The notes beneath the pieces were generated by a model. The model was given only the letters and a program-made list of their open reading frames with translations. It had not been told where the DNA came from and searched no databases. The position numbers and the translations under genes were made by a program. Positions 1 through 5,150 of a DNA stretch of 5,150 bases are shown here, piece by piece (position 1 is the first letter of the stretch; the number at the start of each line of letters is the position of its first letter). The stretch is from Bryobacterales bacterium (GTDB lineage: Bacteria > Acidobacteriota > Terriglobia > Bryobacterales > Bryobacteraceae). Location: positions 1 through 5,150 of the forward strand of contig JADYZL010000107.1 in assembly GCA_020853155.1 (NCBI GenBank), given 5' to 3'.

Positions 1-12
1 ATCTGGGCTCAT
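1..12 (-). CDS. Possible start of a Pit-type phosphate transporter (partial)
   Basis: Only ATG and three further codons (M-S-P-D) lie inside the window, so the product cannot be read from sequence. A GGGGAG Shine-Dalgarno (24-29, minus strand) sits 11 bases before the ATG, slightly far but the best ribosome site nearby. The frame begins 31 bases after the stop of the DUF47 gene. DUF47 proteins are commonly encoded immediately next to low-affinity inorganic phosphate transporters of the Pit family (PF01384), so the Pit call is inference from neighbourhood alone. The two genes would be co-transcribed, since no terminator is visible between them. Confidence 0.35.
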
Positions 13-43
13 GAAGTGAATGGCTCCCCTGGCAACCCGGCGT

Positions 44-667
44 CTAGCTGTTCTTCACGACCATATTGGTGATGATGTCGCCGACATCGTCGCAGAAATC
101 GATCGTGTCCTCGAGCAACTGAACGATATCCTTCACCTTGATGATCTCGATCGGGTTCTGCTCGCGGGTGAAGAGATCCACCAGCCCGTCCAGCATCGCT
201 TTGTCGGATTCCTCTTCGAGCGTACGCACCGTCAGGCAATGCGGCTGCACATCGCCGCCGGATTTGAGAAGCAGGATTGCTTTCTCAAGTTCGTGGGTGG
301 AGCGCAGCAACAGTTCGCACAGCGACGTAATGCCGGGTGAGACATGGTTCGGCTCATAGGCCACGATGCGGCGTGCCACCTCGTCCGCACCATCGATCGC
401 GTCTTCGAGCTTCGAGGAGAGCGTGTAAATGTCTTCCGGATCGAAGGGAGTGATGAAGGTGTTCCGAAGCTTTTCGTAGACGTCCCGGTAGACAAGATCT
501 CCCTGCTTTTCCAGATCGGAGATCGTCTTGGCGTTCGATACCATTACTTCCCGGCCGTTTGCCAGGCCTTCGGAGAGCAGTTGAGCGGCTTCGCGCAAGA
601 TCCGCGATTGGTCGCCAAAAAACTCAAAAAACTTCTCTTCGCGCGGGATGAACCGAAGAGCGCACAT
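44..667 (-). CDS. DUF47 / PhoU-like Pit accessory protein (TIGR00153 type)
   Basis: The 207-residue product has the length and features of the DUF47 family (PF01865), all-helical cytoplasmic relatives of PhoU thought to modulate Pit phosphate transporters. Diagnostic stretches are the N-terminal FIPREEKFFEFF (6-17), EKQGD (53-57; E53 and D57 fit a PhoU-type metal-binding E-x-x-x-D), FITPFDPEDI (71-80), and the closing CDDVGDII (192-199), which resembles the second metal-binding repeat. There is no signal peptide or membrane segment. The ATG at 667 has an AAAGGA Shine-Dalgarno about 11 bases upstream, and the family N-terminus follows at once, which supports this start. It has its own candidate promoter (745-772) and a leader hairpin (687-707). 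The family is confident; a direct role in phosphate uptake here is inferred. Confidence 0.93.
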   Translation of the reverse strand: MCALRFIPREEKFFEFFGDQSRILREAAQLLSEGLANGREVMVSNAKTISDLEKQGDLVYRDVYEKLRNTFITPFDPEDIYTLSSKLEDAIDGADEVARRIVAYEPNHVSPGITSLCELLLRSTHELEKAILLLKSGGDVQPHCLTVRTLEEESDKAMLDGLVDLFTREQNPIEIIKVKDIVQLLEDTIDFCDDVGDIITNMVVKNS

Positions 668-686
668 GCGTTGTTAAATCCTTTCG

Positions 687-707
687 GCCGGCAGTCCTGC
701 AGCCGGC
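687..707 (-). other. GC-rich leader hairpin upstream of the DUF47 gene
   Basis: Two copies of the self-complementary hexamer GCCGGC (687-692 and 702-707) flank a 9-base loop. A smaller GCAG/CTGC pairing (691-694 with 697-700) is an alternative fold. On the minus strand the element is followed by CGAAAGGA, the Shine-Dalgarno of the DUF47 gene, and not by a T-run. It is therefore better read as a 5' leader structure than as an intrinsic terminator for ttcA. Any regulatory role is inference. Confidence 0.35.
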
Positions 708-744
708 GTCACTCGGGTTGCCGTCATCGCCGGGCAGCCTGACG

Positions 745-772
745 ATTGTATAGCGTTCATCGCGTGTACCAA
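745..772 (-). promoter_or_regulatory. Candidate sigma-70-type promoter for the DUF47 gene
   Basis: Read on the minus strand, TTGGTA (772-767; four of six matches to TTGACA) is separated by 16 bases from TACAAT (750-745; five of six matches to TATAAT). Transcription would start near 738, giving a leader of about 70 bases that contains the GCCGGC hairpin. The site lies just beyond the ttcA stop codon, the expected place if the DUF47 gene is expressed separately from ttcA. No clear Pho box was seen. Confidence 0.45.
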
Positions 773-775
773 CGG

Positions 776-1642
776 TTACATCCCGGTCAAGATTGGGAAT
801 GTTTCCGGAAGTTCCTGGCCGGGGCTTTGGAAGCGCGGGTCAAGCAACCGGTTCGGATCGAGATTTCCCATGGCGGCGATCAAGGTTTCTTTCACGAACG
901 GATGCTCCTGTTCGAGTTCCGCAAGATAGTCTCGCAAAGAACGGCGCACCGTGCCGGTTTTCTGTGAGCATCCACAGGGGATCACCGGGGTATGGCGGTC
1001 TTGCACCCAGCGCCGGGTGAGATCTTCCGTCACAAACACGAGCGGCCGGATCAGACGGAATTCCCCCTTACGAGAATACGTCACCGGGGGCAGCGCGCTC
1101 AGCTTGCCCGTGAACATTGCATTCCTTAGGAGAGATTCGCAGAAGTCGTCCGCCGTGTGACCCAGGGCGACGACGTTGCAATGAAGTTCGCGGGCAATCT
1201 CGTAGACCGCCCTCCTGCGGAAACGGCTGCACTGGTCGCACCCGTGCTCCGGCTCGTCTTCCAGCAGTTGGAGCGAAGGTCCGTCCTCATAGTAGCGCCA
1301 GCGGACGCCCGTCTCCCGCAGATGCTCGCCCACCGGCCCTATCGGGCTCATGAACTTGCCTTGTTCCACCGTGAACGCTTCCACATCGAAGCGAATCGGG
1401 GCGCGCTTCTGCAAGATCAGTAAGGATTCCAGCAAGGTGATGGAATCCTTCCCGCCGGAAACGCCAACGGCGATGCGGTCGCCATCGCGAATCATCTCGA
1501 ATTTCGCGATCGCTTCGCCAACCTTGCGCAGGATGGTTTTTTCGAGGTCCAAGAACTTATTATACGGGGCGAATGGCTCCGGTTGAAATCGCGCGGACCT
1601 TTCGCCCCCAGGCTCTTGCGCGAGCGAACCCGCACCTGCCAA
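776..1642 (-). CDS. ttcA: TtcA-family PP-loop tRNA 2-thiocytidine synthetase-like protein
   Basis: TtcA-type enzymes adenylate tRNA C32 and replace its oxygen with sulfur, using ATP and an Fe-S cluster, in the cytoplasm. The 288-residue frame shows the ATP-pyrophosphatase P-loop SGGKDS (62-67), CDQC (135-138; the CxxC cluster ligands), RFRRR (140-144), GHTADD (161-166; usually GHHRDD in E. coli TtcA), LIRPL (197-201) and a C-terminal IPCGCSQ (221-227) where E. coli has IPCNLCGSQ. The order and spacing match TtcA and not TilS, which lacks these cysteines. The start is uncertain. The listed TTG has AAGGA only 3 bases upstream, and residues 1-28 look unconserved. An in-frame TTG at 1552 (residue 31) would begin right at the conserved LEKTILRKVGEAI segment and clear the divergent neighbour. 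Exact tRNA substrate is not provable from sequence. Confidence 0.87.
   Translation of the reverse strand: MAGAGSLAQEPGGERSARFQPEPFAPYNKFLDLEKTILRKVGEAIAKFEMIRDGDRIAVGVSGGKDSITLLESLLILQKRAPIRFDVEAFTVEQGKFMSPIGPVGEHLRETGVRWRYYEDGPSLQLLEDEPEHGCDQCSRFRRRAVYEIARELHCNVVALGHTADDFCESLLRNAMFTGKLSALPPVTYSRKGEFRLIRPLVFVTEDLTRRWVQDRHTPVIPCGCSQKTGTVRRSLRDYLAELEQEHPFVKETLIAAMGNLDPNRLLDPRFQSPGQELPETFPILTGM
1559..1587 (-). promoter_or_regulatory. Perfect TATAAT box in the ttcA start region
   Basis: A perfect -10 hexamer TATAAT occurs on the minus strand at 1564-1559. A poor -35 (TTCAAC, 1587-1582, three of six matches) sits at the ideal 17-base spacing. Initiation about 7 bases downstream would fall near 1552, which is exactly the alternative TTG start of ttcA, so the message would be nearly leaderless. 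The box lies inside the longest reading of ttcA, so it counts only if that gene starts downstream. It could also be chance. Confidence 0.3.
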
Positions 1643-1671
1643 AATTCCTTGCAGCGAGTGCTTTTTCTGCC

Positions 1672-2115
1672 ATGCCCGGTTCCGGTAAGAGCGCGAAAAT
1701 CATTCCCATTACGCGCGGTTTCCGGCGCCGTGAGGCGGAGCCCGTTCCCGAAGCCACTCCTCAGGACGACCCCTTGCGGCAATTTCTCGCGGGGCTTCAT
1801 GCCCGCGTCCGGGCCGTGCTTGTCGCGAAGCAGGGGAAATGGCAGTTCCTGGAGCGGGCGAGTGATCTGCCGGAGAGCGGCAGCGTCCTGGCGGAGATCG
1901 CCCTTCCGGATCTGTTGGCCATACTCGCCCGTACCGGCTTGCGCGGGGAAGAGGGCGAGCGCATCACGCTGTCTCCTTGGCCGGGCTTCGATCTCGCCGT
2001 GATGCTTCGCGATGGAAAGCCCTGCTATGCGGCCTGCTTTGAGAAGGAAACGAGCGTCTACATCGCGGAAGCCACGCTGCCCGTCATCGCGCGCTATTTC
2101 GACGAGGCCCGTTAG
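1672..2115 (+). CDS. Hypothetical protein, 147 residues, no recognised family
   Basis: I do not recognise this protein. It is small, soluble-looking and without signal peptide, membrane segment or metal-binding cysteine cluster. The N-terminus is basic (IIPITRGFRRR, 10-20), followed by a Pro/Glu linker (22-33) and an alternating helix/strand region ending MLRDGKPCYAACFEKE (111-126) and a C-terminal helix. It is probably a genuine gene, because third codon positions are strongly G/C and no long competing frame lies opposite. The ATG at 1672 was chosen because it clears ttcA. An in-frame ATG at 1573 (33 residues longer, GGGG 3 bases upstream) is possible but would overlap the longest ttcA. Neither start has a good Shine-Dalgarno. 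It ends 11 bases from the convergent esterase gene stop. Confidence 0.7.
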   Translation: MPGSGKSAKIIPITRGFRRREAEPVPEATPQDDPLRQFLAGLHARVRAVLVAKQGKWQFLERASDLPESGSVLAEIALPDLLAILARTGLRGEEGERITLSPWPGFDLAVMLRDGKPCYAACFEKETSVYIAEATLPVIARYFDEAR

Positions 2116-2126
2116 GCCGTGGGCTG

Positions 2127-3125
2127 CTAGGAGTGGTCCTTCACGAAACGCGTCATGCGTTCAAGCAGGGGGGATTCTCGAATACTCGCGAGCGCGATGA
2201 TCGAACTGTGGTCCTCTTCCGGGTAAACCTCCGTCTCCACTTTCACTCCATGCTTTCGCAGGCGCTCCGCGAAGGGTTCGCTTTGCCGCTGCACCAGTTG
2301 CGCGTCGTGCCCGCCGCGGACGATCAGAAACGGAGGTGCTCCATCCCGTACGAACCGCATCGGCGAGGCTTTTGCGCGGTCCGCCTCGCCGTCGAATGCG
2401 TATTCGAAACCCGCCGGCACTTCGTAAATTCCGCTGATGGAAATAACGCCCCGGATCACCGTGAGCGGCAGCGAATGAAAGCCAAGGTAGCGGGCGTCCA
2501 GCGCCACCAAGGCGGCGATCTGCGCTCCGGTCGAGTGCCCGGCCAAGAAGATCTTCTCGGGATCCCCGCCGAATCGGCTCATATTGTCGTGTACCCAGTT
2601 CACCACCGCGGCAATATCGCGCTCAGGTTCGGGAAAACGATAGCCGGGCGCTTGTGAGTAGTTCGGGATCACCGCCGTAATTCGATTCAGCGCCAGGCAA
2701 ACTCCAAGTGGAACATACTGCCGCCGGTGTCCGCTGCGCCACGCGCCTCCATGCACAAAGATCACAACGGGATTCTTGCCGGAACTCATGTTGCGATAGA
2801 CATCCAGCCGTCGCTGGTCCGCATCCGCGCGTGTGCTGAGGCGGTAGGAAATACTGTGCGCCACCTCGATCGGCGGTGGCGTTTCCGTACTCATGCGCGC
2901 CACCAGTTCCTTCGTCCGCGGGGAGGCGGCGTCCGGGGCTTGCGGCGCTGGCGGGCTTTCCTTCAGCGGAGGCTGCGCCAGAGCGCTCCCGGCGCCCATC
3001 TTCACGAATAATGCGGCTGCGCCGCTTAGCAGCGTGCGCCGGTTGCAATGATCGCTCGCCGTGCCGTGGGCGCGGGGTTGCGGCGATAGGGGCGAGGGAA
3101 GGGAATTGTGGCCGGGCGGGGGCAC
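2127..3125 (-). CDS. Exported alpha/beta-hydrolase (carboxylesterase, BD-FAE/HSL-like)
   Basis: This 332-residue serine hydrolase probably cleaves esters or amides outside the cytoplasm; the substrate is unknown. The oxyanion-hole motif HGGAW is at 125-129, the nucleophile elbow GHSTG at 196-200 (S198), with likely acid D274 (GGHD) and base H306 (EEDHSS), giving a complete triad. HGGAW and family layout resemble the BD-FAE/arylformamidase and hormone-sensitive-lipase-like groups. A Tat-like signal is visible: NRRTLLSG (28-35), a hydrophobic stretch, and ALA before Q51, followed by a Pro-rich linker (52-69). The start is GTG, the only ATG/GTG/TTG upstream of the twin arginine, leaving an unusually long 28-residue n-region. 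It starts 2 bases after the methyltransferase stop, so it is the third gene of an operon. Kynurenine formamidase activity is possible, but no tryptophan-catabolism neighbours support it. Confidence 0.88.
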   Translation of the reverse strand: MPPPGHNSLPSPLSPQPRAHGTASDHCNRRTLLSGAAALFVKMGAGSALAQPPLKESPPAPQAPDAASPRTKELVARMSTETPPPIEVAHSISYRLSTRADADQRRLDVYRNMSSGKNPVVIFVHGGAWRSGHRRQYVPLGVCLALNRITAVIPNYSQAPGYRFPEPERDIAAVVNWVHDNMSRFGGDPEKIFLAGHSTGAQIAALVALDARYLGFHSLPLTVIRGVISISGIYEVPAGFEYAFDGEADRAKASPMRFVRDGAPPFLIVRGGHDAQLVQRQSEPFAERLRKHGVKVETEVYPEEDHSSIIALASIRESPLLERMTRFVKDHS

Positions 3126-3127
3126 GC

Positions 3128-3691
3128 CTACTTCTTCGCGGAGATCCGGTAAACGTAGATGGAGTGCGGACGCTGGTACACCATGATCTTTTCCACCTTT
3201 CGTGGCTTCCAGCCTTCGATCTCAAAATCGTGAGATACCACGCAGGCGCCCGGGCGCAGTTCCTTCTCGAGTTTTGGACGCAACCGTGAATTCGCGTCGC
3301 TGATCAGGTACAGGGTCACCACATCGGCGCCGGAGAGGTCGGCATCCATCATGTCCTGCTGCAAGACCCGCACCTTGTCCTGAACGCCCGCCGCCACCGC
3401 CGAATCCGTGGCCACCTGCGCCCATTTCGGCGAGAGTTCCACGCCCACCGCGTGCGCTCCATGCTTCTTGGCCGCTGCGATGAGAATACGGCCGTCCCCG
3501 CATCCGAGGTCGTAGACCACCTTGCCGTCATCCACGCCGCACAATTCCAGCATCCGCTCGACGACGTTGTGAGGGCTGGTGACGTAGGGCGCGAGGCTCT
3601 TCTTCATCTCCTGGCCATGCTGGCCCTGCGCGGGCGCGCCAACCAGCAAGGCAAGCAAGGCGATCGCAAACATGGTAGTCGGTGGTTTCAT
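3128..3691 (-). CDS. Class I SAM-dependent methyltransferase with apparent signal peptide
   Basis: The 187-residue product has a Rossmann-fold methyltransferase core. Motif I is VYDLGCGDGR (59-68), the acidic ribose-binding residue is E85 in VGVEL, a motif-II-like strand is DVVTLYL (123-129), and RPGACVVSHDF (146-156) follows. The segment PYVTSPHNVVERMLEL (35-50) before motif I recalls the bacterial group related to FAM173/ATPSCKMT protein-lysine methyltransferases; this placement is from memory. Residues 1-23 form a signal-like sequence: a short basic start, a hydrophobic core (MFAIALLALLVGAP) and AQG before Q24, with no strong Shine-Dalgarno. Its ATG overlaps the upstream TGA (ATGA at 3691-3688), so translation is probably coupled. 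The methyl acceptor is unknown. The signal might instead be an uncleaved anchor. Confidence 0.88.
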   Translation of the reverse strand: MKPPTTMFAIALLALLVGAPAQGQHGQEMKKSLAPYVTSPHNVVERMLELCGVDDGKVVYDLGCGDGRILIAAAKKHGAHAVGVELSPKWAQVATDSAVAAGVQDKVRVLQQDMMDADLSGADVVTLYLISDANSRLRPKLEKELRPGACVVSHDFEIEGWKPRKVEKIMVYQRPHSIYVYRISAKK

Positions 3692-4944
3692 TGGCCGATC
3701 GTTGGTGAGGGCGTCAGCTTTCTTGCCCGGTAGTCTTCAATCTCTGTAAACATCTTTCGCAATGCCTGAAATAGATCCTGTGGGCGGTTCACCGTGAATT
3801 CGGCGCCTCGAAAATACTTTACCGCGGCGCCAATCGCATCGCGCCAGGGGTTCTCCCGCGGGTTCAGGTTGTAGTTCACGTAAAACAACGGGAACTCCAC
3901 ATGGCCCGCGTCGCTCAATAGCTCCACGGGCGGATTCTCTTCAAGCAAAACCTTCGGCCCTACGAACACCATTGCATCCAGCGAATGGTCGCTGGACATT
4001 TCCGTGGTGATCAAATTCGTCAAAAAGCGCGTGTCGCTGTTCTTATCGGCCAGCAGGCTGTAACGAATGGTTCCCTGTTGCAGAGAATCGATCGCCTTCC
4101 CCACCGCTTCGTAGTCCACCCGTTCCACCGCCGTCTGGCGATAGAGAACTCGCTGCTCCCGCACGTTGAACGCCACCAGCGAGATCTGCCCCACCCGCTC
4201 ATCCCGGGCGACGCTCTTCACAATCGAGAGGAGCGCGGCCAGGTCGATCGGTTGAAGCACTGCGGATTTGAGATTCAGCGGTGCGAAGTTCACGAGCAAC
4301 TTCACATGAAGGGACGCGCGGCCAGGAACTTTCGGTACATCCCGGTCGTGGAAGTCCTGGAAAGGATGTGCCGGCGCCGCCCGCACCACGCCGGGCGTCA
4401 GCGTGATCGGCAGCGCTTCGTCCTTCGTGTACGGTTGCACCTCGAATGCCCAGGAGGATGCGCAAACCCGCTCCCGGCGGTCTCGCATCAACCAGTCCAC
4501 TTTGTACTTCCCGGGTCCGGCAAGCACGCTCCCCTCGAGATACGCGCTGCCCTTCGCCGTCTCGCCCTCCGCGACTTCAGGAAAATTGGGCACTCGGAAG
4601 CGCTGCGAAAAATATCGCTTCTCGCGCGGATGCTCCACCGGATAGACGCGGAACAGCACGCTCAGCACGTTATCCCCGTCGCCCATTTCTGCCAGGGGCA
4701 GATCTACGTGGTAACCCGCGTGGAAATTCATATCGAAGCCGAGCACGGCATCCGATCGCTCCACCTTGCAGTTCAGATCGCTCCGCGGAACGCCCGCCTC
4801 AAAAATCGCCAGGTCGCTTACGGCAATGTTGACCCCTGTGTACTCCGCGGGGGGCACCATCTCCTGCGCGTTGGAAACGGAGGAAACCAGGCAGATCCCC
4901 AAACTCAAAATGACGGAGAAGCGGAGGAGCGGTGACGGGTCCAT
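3688..4944 (-). CDS. Secreted protein with vWA-like C-terminal region lacking MIDAS
   Basis: The family was not firmly recognised. The 418-residue product begins with a clear Sec signal peptide (hydrophobic core 9-20, SNA before Q27). Residues about 35-170 are rich in predicted beta strands and hold the only two cysteines of the mature protein, C59 and C161, which could form a disulfide. Residues about 210-405 alternate strands and helices like a von Willebrand A fold: HVKLLVNF (213-220), ISLVAFN (254-260), DAMVFVG (323-329), and a closing helix after a region resembling VWFA-related proteins of Acidobacteriota. The DxSxS metal motif expected after the first strand is absent (NFAPLN, 219-224). 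The ATG at 4944 has a weak AGAG upstream and puts the signal peptide at the N-terminus. It is the first gene of the three-gene exported operon. The vWA assignment is tentative. Confidence 0.8.
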   Translation of the reverse strand: MDPSPLLRFSVILSLGICLVSSVSNAQEMVPPAEYTGVNIAVSDLAIFEAGVPRSDLNCKVERSDAVLGFDMNFHAGYHVDLPLAEMGDGDNVLSVLFRVYPVEHPREKRYFSQRFRVPNFPEVAEGETAKGSAYLEGSVLAGPGKYKVDWLMRDRRERVCASSWAFEVQPYTKDEALPITLTPGVVRAAPAHPFQDFHDRDVPKVPGRASLHVKLLVNFAPLNLKSAVLQPIDLAALLSIVKSVARDERVGQISLVAFNVREQRVLYRQTAVERVDYEAVGKAIDSLQQGTIRYSLLADKNSDTRFLTNLITTEMSSDHSLDAMVFVGPKVLLEENPPVELLSDAGHVEFPLFYVNYNLNPRENPWRDAIGAAVKYFRGAEFTVNRPQDLFQALRKMFTEIEDYRARKLTPSPTIGQ

Positions 4945-5113
4945 AATTCTCTGAGTGCGACGATTGCAGTCTGTGTTTCAACCGGGGCAATCACTCGAAC
5001 GATTAGCGATTCTACATATTCTCTCGATCAATCGCTGCAAATGCCGGTGCCTACACTGTATTCCAGAATCCGTTCTTCTACCAGCCCTCCGGCTGCGCTA
5101 AACTCAAGAATTC
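4945..5113. promoter_or_regulatory. Divergent intergenic region with inverted repeat
   Basis: This 169-base gap separates the leftward exported-protein operon from the rightward gene starting at 5114, so it must hold outward promoters for both. An inverted repeat AGCGATT (5005-5011) / AATCGCT (5030-5036) with an 18-base spacer is present. It overlaps a minus-strand TAGAAT (5014-5009; five of six matches to TATAAT), although no good -35 lies at the right distance. On the plus strand only weak boxes such as TACACT (5052-5057) appear. It could be an operator, but this is unproven. Confidence 0.3.
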
Positions 5114-5150
5114 ATGCCAAACTTACTGGAAGGCAAGCGCACGGTCATTC
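5114..5150 (+). CDS. Start of a short-chain reductase, possibly enoyl-ACP reductase FabI (partial)
   Basis: Twelve codons are present (MPNLLEGKRTVI) before the window ends. The pattern L-L-E-G-K-R followed by a hydrophobic strand matches the usual beginning of FabI enoyl-[ACP] reductases and other short-chain dehydrogenases, where the NAD-binding glycine motif follows directly. The glycine motif and catalytic residues lie outside the window, so the call is a guess from N-terminal resemblance. AAGAA (5106-5110), 3 bases before the ATG, is only a weak ribosome site. Confidence 0.45.
   Translation, partial: MPNLLEGKRTVI

Noticed and set aside
687..707. GCCGGC hairpin as an intrinsic terminator of ttcA
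   Set aside because: No T-run follows on the minus strand; the next bases are the Shine-Dalgarno of the downstream gene.
344..742. Plus-strand open frame (132 codons) antisense to the DUF47 gene and its leader
   Set aside because: The DUF47 family match on the minus strand is strong, and the plus frame ends in an Arg/Cys/Ser-rich tail read through the leader hairpin.
776..1642. tRNA(Ile)-lysidine synthetase TilS
   Set aside because: The P-loop is shared, but the CxxC plus C-terminal cysteine pattern and the segment order fit TtcA and are absent from TilS.
2106..2124. Short hairpins (GGCC/GGCC, GCCC/GGGC) between the convergent stops of the 147-residue gene and the esterase gene
   Set aside because: Only 4-base stems with no T-run on either strand, too weak to call a bidirectional terminator, although the position is right.
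2133..2657. Plus-strand open frame (174 codons) antisense to the esterase
   Set aside because: The minus-strand esterase has an intact catalytic triad across this region, and the plus frame has low-complexity Arg/His-rich composition and no motif.
3985..4935. Long plus-strand open frame (316 codons) antisense to the secreted vWA-like gene
   Set aside because: It is rich in His and Arg with no recognisable motif, typical of a shadow frame in GC-rich DNA. The opposite strand has a clear signal peptide, domain layout and operon coupling.
3688..4944. Classic acidobacterial VWFA-related protein with functional metal site
   Set aside because: The DxSxS motif is absent, so only a tentative vWA-like label is justified.

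Overview
The window is a GC-rich bacterial chromosome segment that reads as ordinary, dense coding sequence: five complete genes, plus what look like the first codons of two more at the edges. No rRNA, tRNA, CRISPR array, insertion sequence or phage gene is visible, and no stretch above 300 bases lacks a gene. The style (GC-rich codons, many exported proteins of unknown function, a secreted vWA-like protein, and similarity remembered from Solibacter-type genomes) suggests an Acidobacteriota bacterium. That assignment is inference from memory, not a search.

Left part (1-1642, minus strand). A TtcA-family PP-loop tRNA thiolase (776-1642) is followed by a 108-base gap that holds a plausible sigma-70-type promoter and a GC-rich leader hairpin. 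Next comes a DUF47/PhoU-like Pit accessory protein (44-667). Just past its stop, a GGGGAG Shine-Dalgarno and an ATG begin another minus-strand frame running off the left edge. By family context this is probably the low-affinity phosphate transporter Pit, but only four codons are present.

Centre (1672-2115, plus strand). One short unrecognised cytoplasmic protein is divergent from ttcA and convergent with the esterase gene. The start sites of this gene and of ttcA compete for the same 120 bases, so both starts are uncertain.

Right part (2127-4944, minus strand). Three genes form a tight operon, in transcription order: a secreted protein with an N-terminal beta-rich region and a C-terminal vWA-like region without a MIDAS metal site; a class I SAM-dependent methyltransferase with an apparent signal peptide (4-base ATGA overlap); and an alpha/beta-hydrolase with a Tat-like signal (2-base gap). 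All three products appear exported, which makes this the most interesting unit here. Their joint function is unknown.

Right edge. A 169-base divergent intergenic region carries a short inverted repeat. A plus-strand frame then starts at 5114, and its first 12 residues resemble the start of a FabI-type enoyl-ACP reductase.
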